From the NCBI GenBank assembly GCA_017378975.1, contig JAFNXT010000038.1, positions 1-8,007 of the forward strand: a DNA stretch of 8,007 nucleotides. The letters run 5' to 3'. This document shows positions 1 through 4,336 of this stretch, piece by piece; positions within the stretch are counted from its first letter, which is position 1, and the number at the start of each line of letters is the position of its first letter. The notes beneath the pieces are model-generated. The model did no database searches. It worked only from the letters and a program-made list of their open reading frames with translations, and was not told the DNA's origin. Position numbers and translations under genes: made by a program. Origin of the DNA: Oscillospiraceae bacterium (lineage in GTDB: Bacteria; Bacillota; Clostridia; Oscillospirales; Oscillospiraceae).

Positions 1-332
1 CTGCTGACGTACAGACCCAGATCACGGAAGATGCCGATCAGTCGGATCACATCCCGGTCGTAGGTGATGCCCAGATCGCCGCGGACCTTGTTCTTCTCGA
101 TGTCGGCAGCGTTGATGGCGATCACCATCTCCACCTGTTCCTTCATCTGCAGGAGCATACGCAGCTTGGAGTCCGGCTGGAAGCCGGGGAGGACACGGGA
201 GGCATGGTGATCGTCATAGAGCTTGCCGCCGAATTCCAGATACAGCTTTCCGCCGAACCGGGCGATCCGCTCCCGGATCTTCTCAGACTGGGTATGCAGA
301 TATTTGTCGTTGTCGAAACCGATGTTGCTCAT
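1..332 (-). CDS. UPF0371 / DUF1846 family protein (N-terminal part; gene runs off the left edge)
   Basis: About 110 residues are visible, starting MSNIGFDNDKYLHTQSEKI. They match my memory of the start of UPF0371/DUF1846 proteins: a conserved FGGKLYLEFGGKLYDDHHASRVLPGF block near residues 26-51 and an INAADIEKNKVRGDLGITYD block near residues 72-91. These are soluble proteins of roughly 500 residues, common in Firmicutes, with no established biochemical role that I can state. The start codon is the ATG at 332, with a GTGAGG ribosome binding site at 346-341, 8 bases upstream. A near-consensus promoter sits just ahead of it. The reading frame is open to the window edge with no defects and the base composition is typical of the core genome. 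Family assignment is confident; function is unknown. Confidence 0.9.
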   Translation of the reverse strand, partial: MSNIGFDNDKYLHTQSEKIRERIARFGGKLYLEFGGKLYDDHHASRVLPGFQPDSKLRMLLQMKEQVEMVIAINAADIEKNKVRGDLGITYDRDVIRLIGIFRDLGLYVS

Positions 333-363
333 GAAGATCGCCTCACTTGAAAAAATCAAGTCC

Positions 364-392
364 ATTATAGCAGGTCGGTCCTGAGATTTCAA
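364..392 (-). promoter_or_regulatory. Promoter of the UPF0371 gene
   Basis: On the minus strand there is a -35 box TTGAAA (392-387, 5 of 6 matches), a 17-bp spacer, and a perfect -10 TATAAT (369-364). The -10 is preceded by TGC, giving an extended TGnTATAAT. The predicted start point is near 357, leaving a leader of about 25 bases before the ATG at 332. This is a sigma-A type promoter and probably a strong one. No operator-like repeat overlaps it. Confidence 0.8.
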
Positions 393-411
393 GGCGTGAA
401 GGACGGATTAT

Positions 412-471
412 TCAACAACATTATTTAACAACATGAAGGCCGGTTTTATCTAATATTTGAATAGTTGTTGA
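412..471. repeat. Small AT-rich repeats between two minus-strand genes
   Basis: AACAACAT occurs twice with 13-base spacing (414-421 and 427-434). TCAACAAC (412-419) is mirrored by GTTGTTGA (464-471), an 8-bp inverted repeat with a 44-base loop. The pair lies downstream of the YbjQ-like gene and upstream of the UPF0371 promoter. It could form a weak 3'-end structure for the YbjQ-like transcript, but no T-run follows the hairpin on the minus strand, so it is not a convincing intrinsic terminator. It may be chance in AT-rich DNA. Confidence 0.25.
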
Positions 472-499
472 TATGCGGTGGTATCGTTGACTATCGATA

Positions 500-1135
500 T
501 CACTCGATTTTATCGACAGTAACAGCCGTACCGTTGACGGAAATCTTTACAACATCGCTTCCAAATGTTGATTCGAAATCTATCCCAAGAACGGCATTTG
601 CACCAAGGGATACAGCTTTTTTTCGGAATTGGGCCATCACGTGTTTTTTTGCACGCTCGATTTGCTCCATGGATCCCGACAGTTCCCTTTCACGAAAGCT
701 TAAGCTTGTGAAAAAGTCATCAAGGTTTGCTGAAAGCGAATTGAGGAAACTATTTTTGAATATGATCTCACAAGAGATGATATCAAGATACTTTGTCACT
801 TTATAGCCTTCGAAATGACTTCCTGTTGTTAATAATAATTCATCGATAGCTCTATTGTACAAGTCCTGATACTTTTGTGCGGAATCCTTATTTTCCCAAT
901 AAGTGTCGTCTGCATTCCGATATACATTGCGTACAGAAATTGGAATATGCGTATTCCGAGCGAAATCCGAAAACAAGGTGTCGATTTGTCGATATTCGGT
1001 TTCGGAAGGTCTTTGTGATAGTTCTCTGAGTGCTCTGTAACAGCTGTCACAAAAGATGTAAGAAGGATGCTCTTCATCGGGTGTGAAAAATAAGTCGCTG
1101 ATTATGTTTTTGTTGCATACGCAGCATTGGCTCAT
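500..1135 (-). CDS. YbjQ/UPF0145-type protein with an N-terminal zinc-ribbon-like segment
   Basis: The protein has 211 residues. Residues 4-32 carry two Cys pairs (C4-x2-C7 and C29-x2-C32), consistent with a small zinc-binding ribbon. Residues 45-100 are a charged linker. Residues 102-210 resemble the YbjQ/UPF0145 (DUF74) fold: TTGSHFEGYKVTKYLDIISCEIIF, then a helix with R161-A-K, then SLGANAVLGIDFE and a final GTAVTV strand. YbjQ proteins are small oligomers annotated as putative heavy-metal binders; the role is unproven. Standalone members are near 105 residues, so this is an extended architecture. The ATG at 1135 follows an AGGAGG (1149-1144) by 8 bases. Composition is AT-rich (23 of 60 G+C in 841-900, against 43 of 60 in 3781-3840), which hints at acquisition by transfer. 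The gene has its own promoter with an inverted repeat at the start point. Domain call is fairly sure; function is inferred only. Confidence 0.82.
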   Translation of the reverse strand: MSQCCVCNKNIISDLFFTPDEEHPSYIFCDSCYRALRELSQRPSETEYRQIDTLFSDFARNTHIPISVRNVYRNADDTYWENKDSAQKYQDLYNRAIDELLLTTGSHFEGYKVTKYLDIISCEIIFKNSFLNSLSANLDDFFTSLSFRERELSGSMEQIERAKKHVMAQFRKKAVSLGANAVLGIDFESTFGSDVVKISVNGTAVTVDKIE

Positions 1136-1159
1136 TTGTTGTTCCTCCTAAAATATATG

Positions 1160-1187
1160 ATTTGGATATCGTTCTATATATCCAAAT
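1160..1187. promoter_or_regulatory. Inverted repeat at the start point of the YbjQ-like gene (operator candidate)
   Basis: ATTTGGATAT (1160-1169) and ATATCCAAAT (1178-1187) form a perfect 10-bp inverted repeat with an 8-base centre. The right arm begins 2 bases downstream of the -10 box and covers the predicted start point, a classic repressor position. Because the predicted transcript starts inside the right arm, the full hairpin would not be in the RNA. This favours a DNA operator over an RNA structure. The binding protein is unknown. Confidence 0.55.
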
Positions 1188-1189
1188 TG

Positions 1190-1218
1190 AGTATATCTTT
1201 TCTGGATGTTTTTGTCAA
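1190..1218 (-). promoter_or_regulatory. Promoter of the YbjQ-like gene
   Basis: On the minus strand the -35 is a perfect TTGACA (1218-1213). A 17-bp spacer follows, then -10 TATACT (1195-1190, 5 of 6). The predicted start point is near 1183, about 48 bases before the ATG at 1135. The spacing and both boxes are close to the sigma-A consensus. Confidence 0.78.
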
Positions 1219-1224
1219 CAACTA

Positions 1225-1234
1225 CAGCATGCTG
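1225..1234. promoter_or_regulatory. Central palindrome between divergent promoters
   Basis: CAGCATGCTG is a perfect 10-bp palindrome placed almost midway between the minus-strand -35 (1218) and the plus-strand -35 (1244). It may be a binding site for a regulator acting on both sides. A 10-bp palindrome can also arise by chance. Confidence 0.3.
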
Positions 1235-1243
1235 AAATGAAAA

Positions 1244-1273
1244 TTGACGTGGGTGAGACGTGGGTGATATTAT
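1244..1273 (+). promoter_or_regulatory. Upstream plus-strand promoter with an 11-bp tandem repeat in its spacer
   Basis: The -35 is TTGACG (1244-1249, 5 of 6). An 18-bp spacer follows, then -10 TATTAT (1268-1273, 5 of 6), preceded by TGA to give an extended -10. The unit GACGTGGGTGA occurs twice back to back (1246-1256 and 1257-1267) and fills the end of the -35 and the whole spacer. The next gene downstream is tRNA-Thr, so this is either a second, distal tRNA promoter or a promoter of an unrecognised short RNA. Confidence 0.5.
1246..1267 (+). repeat. Perfect 11-bp tandem duplication
   Basis: There are two exact, adjacent copies of GACGTGGGTGA. One period is about one helical turn, so two protein subunits could bind the same DNA face. 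The repeat is GC-rich within AT-rich surroundings and sits inside a promoter spacer. Confidence 0.85.
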
Positions 1274-1304
1274 TATACAAAATAGATTTGGCAAGAAAAA
1301 AGGC

Positions 1305-1333
1305 TTGACAAATCGGGGATGATGCTGTATCAT
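1305..1333 (+). promoter_or_regulatory. Promoter of tRNA-Thr
   Basis: There is a perfect -35 TTGACA (1305-1310), a 17-bp spacer and -10 TATCAT (1328-1333, 5 of 6). The predicted start is near 1340, about 24 bases before the mature tRNA 5' end at 1364. This is the nearest and best promoter for the tRNA. Confidence 0.78.
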
Positions 1334-1363
1334 ATCAGAGTTGTTCGGGAACGGACAGAAAAT

Positions 1364-1439
<76 letters not shown>

Positions 1440-1443
1440 AAAG

Positions 1444-1471
1444 AACGACATGCTTTGGCATGTCGTTTTTT
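1444..1471 (+). terminator. Intrinsic terminator of tRNA-Thr
   Basis: AACGACATGC (1444-1453) pairs with GCATGTCGTT (1458-1467) around a TTTG loop. The hairpin is followed by a T-run that extends to 1471. It begins 5 bases after the tRNA CCA end. Confidence 0.88.
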
Positions 1472-1501
1472 ATATGATGCAACTGCCATGGAGGTCCCGC
1501 G

Positions 1502-1507
1502 AAGGAG
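1502..1507 (+). promoter_or_regulatory. Ribosome binding site fixing the Fic gene start
   Basis: AAGGAG lies 8 bases before the ATG at 1516. The frame is also open upstream to an ATG at 1450, but that codon lies inside the tRNA terminator hairpin and has no binding site. The 1516 start is therefore preferred. Confidence 0.8.
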
Positions 1508-1515
1508 ATGTATGT

Positions 1516-2181
1516 ATGAAGAACTATGCCGACAAATTTCATATGACCCCGGAACAGAGTTTGTTTCTTGCAAAGAAAAAGTGGGATGAGAACGTGTACT
1601 GCGGTATGCGCATGGAAAACCGGGCGGTGACGTTCCCTCAAACGAAGACTATTTTGCAGGGGATCAATGTGCCCAGCGTGCAGTTGACGGATATCCAGGC
1701 TATTTTGAATATGCGGGATGCGTGGAGTTTTCTGCTGGGAAGCGTGAGACAGAGCGTGGATCTGGATTACTTATGCAAGCTCAACGACTATATCGCCAGA
1801 GGGGAAGCGCTGGAATGGGGGAAGCTGCGCACCGGTTCGGTGATGATCTCCGGTACAGAGTATCTCCCTCCTGTGCCGTCTGCGGAAATGGTGGGGGCCG
1901 AATTGTCCGCCATACTGGATGCGGATGTTACGGCCACAGCCAAAGCATTGGAAGCCTTCGCATGGGGGGCCAGAGGGCAGTTTTTTTGGGACGGGAACAA
2001 GCGTACCGGTATGACGCTGGCCAATAAGATCCTGCTGGCGGCTGGTGTGGGGTTCCTGACGATCCCCGAACGTTGCATGGAGCAGTTCAACACCTTGCTG
2101 GTCGGATACTACGATTCCGGCTACAGTGAGGGCTTGAAAGACTTTCTTTATGAGAATACGATCCAGGGGATCGAAGGATAA
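1516..2181 (+). CDS. Fic-domain protein with Gln in place of the catalytic His
   Basis: The protein has 221 residues. Fic proteins usually transfer AMP or another nucleotide group to a target protein through the motif HxFx(D/E)GN(K/G)R. Here residues 155-163 read QFFWDGNKR: the phosphate-binding DGNKR loop is intact but the catalytic His is Gln155, with the CAG codon clear in the DNA. An N-terminal helix has GMRMENR (30-36), resembling the inhibitory (S/T)xxxE(G/N) motif but with Gly30 at the Ser/Thr position and Glu34-Asn35 kept. Flap-like segments LRTG (105-108) and YLPP (116-119) are present. From memory, Clostridial relatives with a QxFWDGNKR motif form a subgroup, so this is probably not random decay. 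AMP transfer by the classical mechanism looks unlikely; the real activity and target are unknown. No antitoxin gene is adjacent. No clear promoter lies between the tRNA terminator and this gene, so read-through may feed it. Confidence 0.88.
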   Translation: MKNYADKFHMTPEQSLFLAKKKWDENVYCGMRMENRAVTFPQTKTILQGINVPSVQLTDIQAILNMRDAWSFLLGSVRQSVDLDYLCKLNDYIARGEALEWGKLRTGSVMISGTEYLPPVPSAEMVGAELSAILDADVTATAKALEAFAWGARGQFFWDGNKRTGMTLANKILLAAGVGFLTIPERCMEQFNTLLVGYYDSGYSEGLKDFLYENTIQGIEG

Positions 2182-2231
2182 AAACCAGACCGCATCCTTA
2201 TCACGTTGAGTGGCAAGGGTGCGGTCTGTTT
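2181..2231. terminator. Probable bidirectional terminator after the Fic gene
   Basis: CAGACCGCATCCTT (2186-2199) pairs with AAGGGTGCGGTCTG (2215-2228) as a 14-bp stem with one G-T pair. On the plus strand it is followed by TTTCGTTATT, a weak T-tract that would end the Fic transcript. On the minus strand it is followed by GGTTTTTA, a better T-tract. The hairpin could therefore also stop minus-strand transcription arriving from the right. Confidence 0.75.
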
Positions 2232-2408
2232 CGTTATTCGTTGGGGGCGCAGCAGATCGGATCAGTCTTGGACAGTGTTTTCGGCCTGCTCGCGAATGGT
2301 ATGGACATCGTCCACGAGTTGGCCGAAAGCATAGTAGAAGAATGTGGAAAGGATCCGCTCAAGCCAACTTATTTTGGACGATATTTGATGGGGCATATGT
2401 TTGGGTTA
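2232..2408. other. Short stretch with only doubtful small ORFs
   Basis: No gene can be assigned firmly here. On the plus strand a frame is open to the stop at 2451-2453. It contains MDIVHELAESIVEECGKDPL from an ATG at 2301, with a TTG at 2241 further upstream, but neither start has a ribosome binding site. On the minus strand a 44-codon ORF runs from an ATG at 2396 to a TGA at 2262. It encodes a stretch reading SWLERILSTFFYYAFGQLVDD and ending REQAENTVQD, also without a ribosome binding site, but the hairpin at 2186-2228 has a T-run on that strand. The two overlap antisense, so at most one is likely real. I recognise neither; the stretch may be a gene remnant or non-coding. Confidence 0.35.
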
Positions 2409-2437
2409 TTGACATCAGTTGACAGTTGCTGTAAAAT
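2409..2437 (+). promoter_or_regulatory. Promoter of the membrane-protein gene
   Basis: There is a perfect -35 TTGACA (2409-2414), a 17-bp spacer and -10 TAAAAT (2432-2437, 5 of 6). The predicted start is near 2444, about 26 bases before the ATG at 2470. A second TTGACA lies 10 bases downstream (2419-2424), but it has no good -10 at the right distance. Confidence 0.75.
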
Positions 2438-2444
2438 GATGTCA
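2410..2444. promoter_or_regulatory. Inverted repeat bracketing the promoter (operator candidate)
   Basis: TGACATCA (2410-2417) and TGATGTCA (2437-2444) are perfect inverted 8-bp arms separated by 19 bases. The left arm overlaps the -35 and the right arm starts at the last base of the -10 and reaches the predicted start point. A dimeric repressor could cover the whole promoter. The arms could also pair in single strands, but the RNA would start too late to contain both. Confidence 0.4.
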
Positions 2445-2469
2445 TCTCAATAAATAAAGGAGGATCATC

Positions 2470-3051
2470 ATGGGACTGTTCGATAAGAGTCAGAACGAAG
2501 AGGTCCGGCAGGTGTCTGAGCGGCAGAAGCTGGAGGGGAGGTATGCTTCCGCGCGGAGCGATATCCTGTATGTTTTGCTGTTCACGGTGTTAAATGTGAT
2601 CTTGCTCCTGACTAACAGCGATACCTATTTCCTGTTCTCGGCTTACATCCCTTATTTGCTCGTGGGGGTGGGGATGACGCTTTGCGGTAAGTTCCCGGCG
2701 GAGTACTACGAAGATATGGGCGAGGTCTTCTTTTTCGATGATGCTTTGCTGTGGATCACAGTGGGCATCGCGGCGGTGATCTGTGTATCGTATCTACTGT
2801 GCTGGCTGCTGTCCAAGAAGGGGCGCGTGGGCTGGCTGATCTTCGCGCTGGTGATGTTCGCGATCGATACGCTCCTGATGCTGTTGATGGACGGTGTGAG
2901 TTTTGAAAACATCATCGACGTGCTGTTCCACGGTTGGGTCGTCGTGACCATGGTCATGGGCATCGTCGCTCATTTCAAGCTGAAGAAGCTCCCGCAGGAA
3001 GTGCCGGAGACGTTCTGTCAGGACGTGCCCGGGATGCCTGCGCAGGAGTGA
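2470..3051 (+). CDS. Multi-pass membrane protein of unknown function
   Basis: The protein has 193 residues and five likely membrane helices: about 32-49, 53-72, 92-114, 119-141 and 147-168. The N-terminus is charged and cytoplasmic-looking (GLFDKSQNEEVRQVSERQKLEGRY), and the C-tail ends with a KLKK charge cluster and an acidic, proline-containing stretch. The segment LLTNSDTYFLFSAYIPYLLVGVG resembles, from memory, hypothetical proteins widespread in Clostridia. I know of no assigned function. There is no signal-peptide cleavage pattern and no catalytic motif I recognise. The ATG at 2470 follows AAGGAGG (2457-2463) by 6 bases. It is a one-gene transcription unit, with its own promoter bracketed by an inverted repeat and a strong terminator, and is not co-transcribed with the neighbouring ABC operon. 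Confidence 0.85.
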   Translation: MGLFDKSQNEEVRQVSERQKLEGRYASARSDILYVLLFTVLNVILLLTNSDTYFLFSAYIPYLLVGVGMTLCGKFPAEYYEDMGEVFFFDDALLWITVGIAAVICVSYLLCWLLSKKGRVGWLIFALVMFAIDTLLMLLMDGVSFENIIDVLFHGWVVVTMVMGIVAHFKLKKLPQEVPETFCQDVPGMPAQE

Positions 3052-3063
3052 GATGAAAACATG

Positions 3064-3112
3064 ACTGCCATCGTGAGGCGGGCCTGTCAAGGCGCTTCAC
3101 GATGGCAGTTTT
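3064..3112 (+). terminator. Strong intrinsic terminator after the membrane-protein gene
   Basis: ACTGCCATCGTGA (3064-3076) pairs perfectly with TCACGATGGCAGT (3097-3109), and a few more pairs follow inside. TTTT closes the hairpin (3109-3112). It starts 13 bases after the stop codon. Confidence 0.87.
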
Positions 3113-3143
3113 CCGTTCATTGGACCAAATGGCTAAATCATAG

Positions 3144-3172
3144 TTGACAACGGGCGGGGCGTGTGTTATCTT
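3144..3172 (+). promoter_or_regulatory. Promoter of the PLDc_N-ABC transporter operon
   Basis: There is a perfect -35 TTGACA (3144-3149), a 17-bp spacer and -10 TATCTT (3167-3172, 4 of 6), preceded by TGT to give an extended -10. The start is predicted near 3179. An alternative -10 TATAGT (3172-3177) has too long a spacer. Confidence 0.65.
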
Positions 3173-3176
3173 ATAG

Positions 3177-3192
3177 TTAACCCAAAGGTTAA
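3177..3192. promoter_or_regulatory. TTAACC/GGTTAA inverted repeat (operator candidate)
   Basis: TTAACC (3177-3182) and GGTTAA (3187-3192) are perfect 6-bp arms around CAAA. They lie immediately downstream of the -10 and cover the predicted start point. ABC export operons of this kind are often controlled by a GntR/YtrA-, PadR- or TetR-type repressor, but no regulator gene lies in the operon here. A regulator in trans is inferred. Confidence 0.5.
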
Positions 3193-3233
3193 ATGAAAAA
3201 ATGTTGGTCAAAATGTTGAGGAGGATGGATATC

Positions 3234-3437
3234 ATGGCTGAGATCCGTGAGTTTTTACCGTTTTTGATCCCGTTGCTGATCGTGGAGCTGGGGTTGCTGG
3301 GGTATACTCTGCATCACATCCTGACCCATGACACCTACAAGCGTGGCAACCGGGCGCTGTGGCTGGTGGTCACGATCGTGTGCATGAATTTCGTTGGACC
3401 GATCCTGTATTTCCTGCTGGGCAAGGAGGACGCGTGA
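3234..3437 (+). CDS. Two-helix membrane protein of the PLDc_N family (YxlE-like)
   Basis: The protein has 67 residues with helices at about 7-29 and 41-62. The second helix runs ALWLVVTIVCMNFVGPILYFLLGK, the characteristic GPxxYFxxG ending of the small PLDc_N (phospholipase D nuclease N-terminal) domain. It carries no nuclease motif and is a membrane protein, not an enzyme. The ATG at 3234 follows GAGGAGG (3218-3224) by 9 bases. Upstream in-frame ATGs at 3201, 3213 and 3225 are not at a proper distance from that site. In Bacillus subtilis a similar small protein (YxlE) is encoded directly before the ABC pair YxlF-YxlG, which matches this order. It may modulate or help assemble the transporter. 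Its stop codon overlaps the next start by one base. Confidence 0.87.
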   Translation: MAEIREFLPFLIPLLIVELGLLGYTLHHILTHDTYKRGNRALWLVVTIVCMNFVGPILYFLLGKEDA

Positions 3438-4336
3438 TGGAGATGCTTCGTATCAACGGACTGCACAAGCGGTTCGGGGATAAGGAGGTCCTGAAGGGGC
3501 TGGAGCTGGCGGTGCCGGAGCATAGCGTCTTCGGCTTCGTGGGCAAGAACGGCGCAGGCAAGACCACCACCATGAAGACGGTGCTGGGGCTGATGAAGCA
3601 GGACCGGGGAGAGATCTTCGTGGCCGGGGAGCCGGTATGCTACGGGCAGACAAAGACCAACCGGCATATCGGGTATCTGCCGGATGTGCCGGAGTTCTAT
3701 CCCTTCATGACGGCACCGGAATATCTGAGCTTCTGCGCAGAGCTCTCCGGCATGGACCGGAAGACCGCCCGGAGGCGGAGCGGTGAGCTTCTGGAGCTGG
3801 TGGGTCTGGCCGGGGAACGGCACCGGGTCCGGGGCTTCTCCAGAGGTATGAAACAGCGGCTGGGTCTGGCACAGGCGCTGTTGGGCGAGCCCAAGCTCCT
3901 GATCTGCGACGAGCCCACCTCGGCGCTGGATCCCGTGGGCCGCAGAGAACTGCTGGAGCTGTTGCTGGCGGTCCGGGAAAAGACCACGGTGGTGTTCTCC
4001 ACCCACATCCTGTCGGACGTGGAGCGGATCTGCACGGACGTGGCGTTTCTGGACGGCGGCGTGGTCACCGTGCAGGGTACGTTACAGCAGGTGAAGTCCG
4101 CTTTTCGGACGGACGGACATATGATCGAGCCGGAGGGGGAGGACGGGGTCCGTACCCTGTTGGCGCTGTTCCCCAAGATGGAACGCAAAGAGGGGATGAC
4201 GCTGGTCTTCCGTGAGGGGGATCATCCGGTCCATGAGGTGTTGAAGGCTGTTTCGGAACGGCGACTGCCGCTGGTCCGGCTGGAGCGGTTGGAGCCCAGT
4301 CTGGAGGATCTTTTCATGGAGGTGGTGGACGGATGA
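3437..4336 (+). CDS. ABC transporter ATP-binding protein (YxlF/BcrA-like)
   Basis: The protein has 299 residues and powers the partner permease by ATP hydrolysis at the inner face of the membrane. Visible motifs are Walker A GKNGAGKT (36-43), signature FSRGMKQRL (134-142), Walker B LLICDEP (154-160) with catalytic Glu159, D-loop SALD (162-165) and H-loop His190. At the Q-loop the sequence is IGYLPD, with Asp83 where most ABC proteins have Gln; several CcmA/BcrA-type exporters share such a change. Residues 220-299 form the C-terminal extension typical of ABC-2 exporters. The ATG overlaps the previous TGA (TGATG), and AAGGAGG (3423-3429) lies 7 bases upstream. The next gene starts inside its stop. 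The likely role is export, for example of a lantibiotic, drug or lipid; the substrate cannot be read from sequence. Confidence 0.95.
   Translation: MEMLRINGLHKRFGDKEVLKGLELAVPEHSVFGFVGKNGAGKTTTMKTVLGLMKQDRGEIFVAGEPVCYGQTKTNRHIGYLPDVPEFYPFMTAPEYLSFCAELSGMDRKTARRRSGELLELVGLAGERHRVRGFSRGMKQRLGLAQALLGEPKLLICDEPTSALDPVGRRELLELLLAVREKTTVVFSTHILSDVERICTDVAFLDGGVVTVQGTLQQVKSAFRTDGHMIEPEGEDGVRTLLALFPKMERKEGMTLVFREGDHPVHEVLKAVSERRLPLVRLERLEPSLEDLFMEVVDG

Noticed and set aside
465..806. Plus-strand ORF opposite the 3' half of the YbjQ-like gene
   Set aside because: No ribosome binding site and no recognisable protein. The minus-strand gene in the same place has clear domain signatures, promoter and ribosome binding site.
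333..1363. Genomic island integrated at tRNA-Thr
   Set aside because: The AT-rich YbjQ-like gene next to a tRNA suggested this, but it lies on the 5' side of the tRNA. No duplicated tRNA 3' end, integrase or direct-repeat boundary was found.
1450..1515. Longer N-terminus for the Fic gene starting at the ATG at 1450
   Set aside because: The ATG lies inside the tRNA-Thr terminator hairpin, has no ribosome binding site, and the extra residues do not look Fic-like. AAGGAG fits the start at 1516.
1516..2470. Fic-antitoxin toxin-antitoxin pair
   Set aside because: No antitoxin-like partner (FicA/Phd-type) lies next to the gene, and the catalytic His is missing. The nearby small ORFs are too weak to support a pair.
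3201..3233. Longer PLDc_N protein starting at 3201
   Set aside because: The extra residues precede or cover the GAGGAGG at 3218-3224, which is properly spaced only for the ATG at 3234.
3359..3436. Extension of the ABC ATPase upstream of 3437
   Set aside because: It would overlap most of the PLDc_N gene in another frame. The TGATG junction with AAGGAGG 7 bases before it sets the start at 3437.
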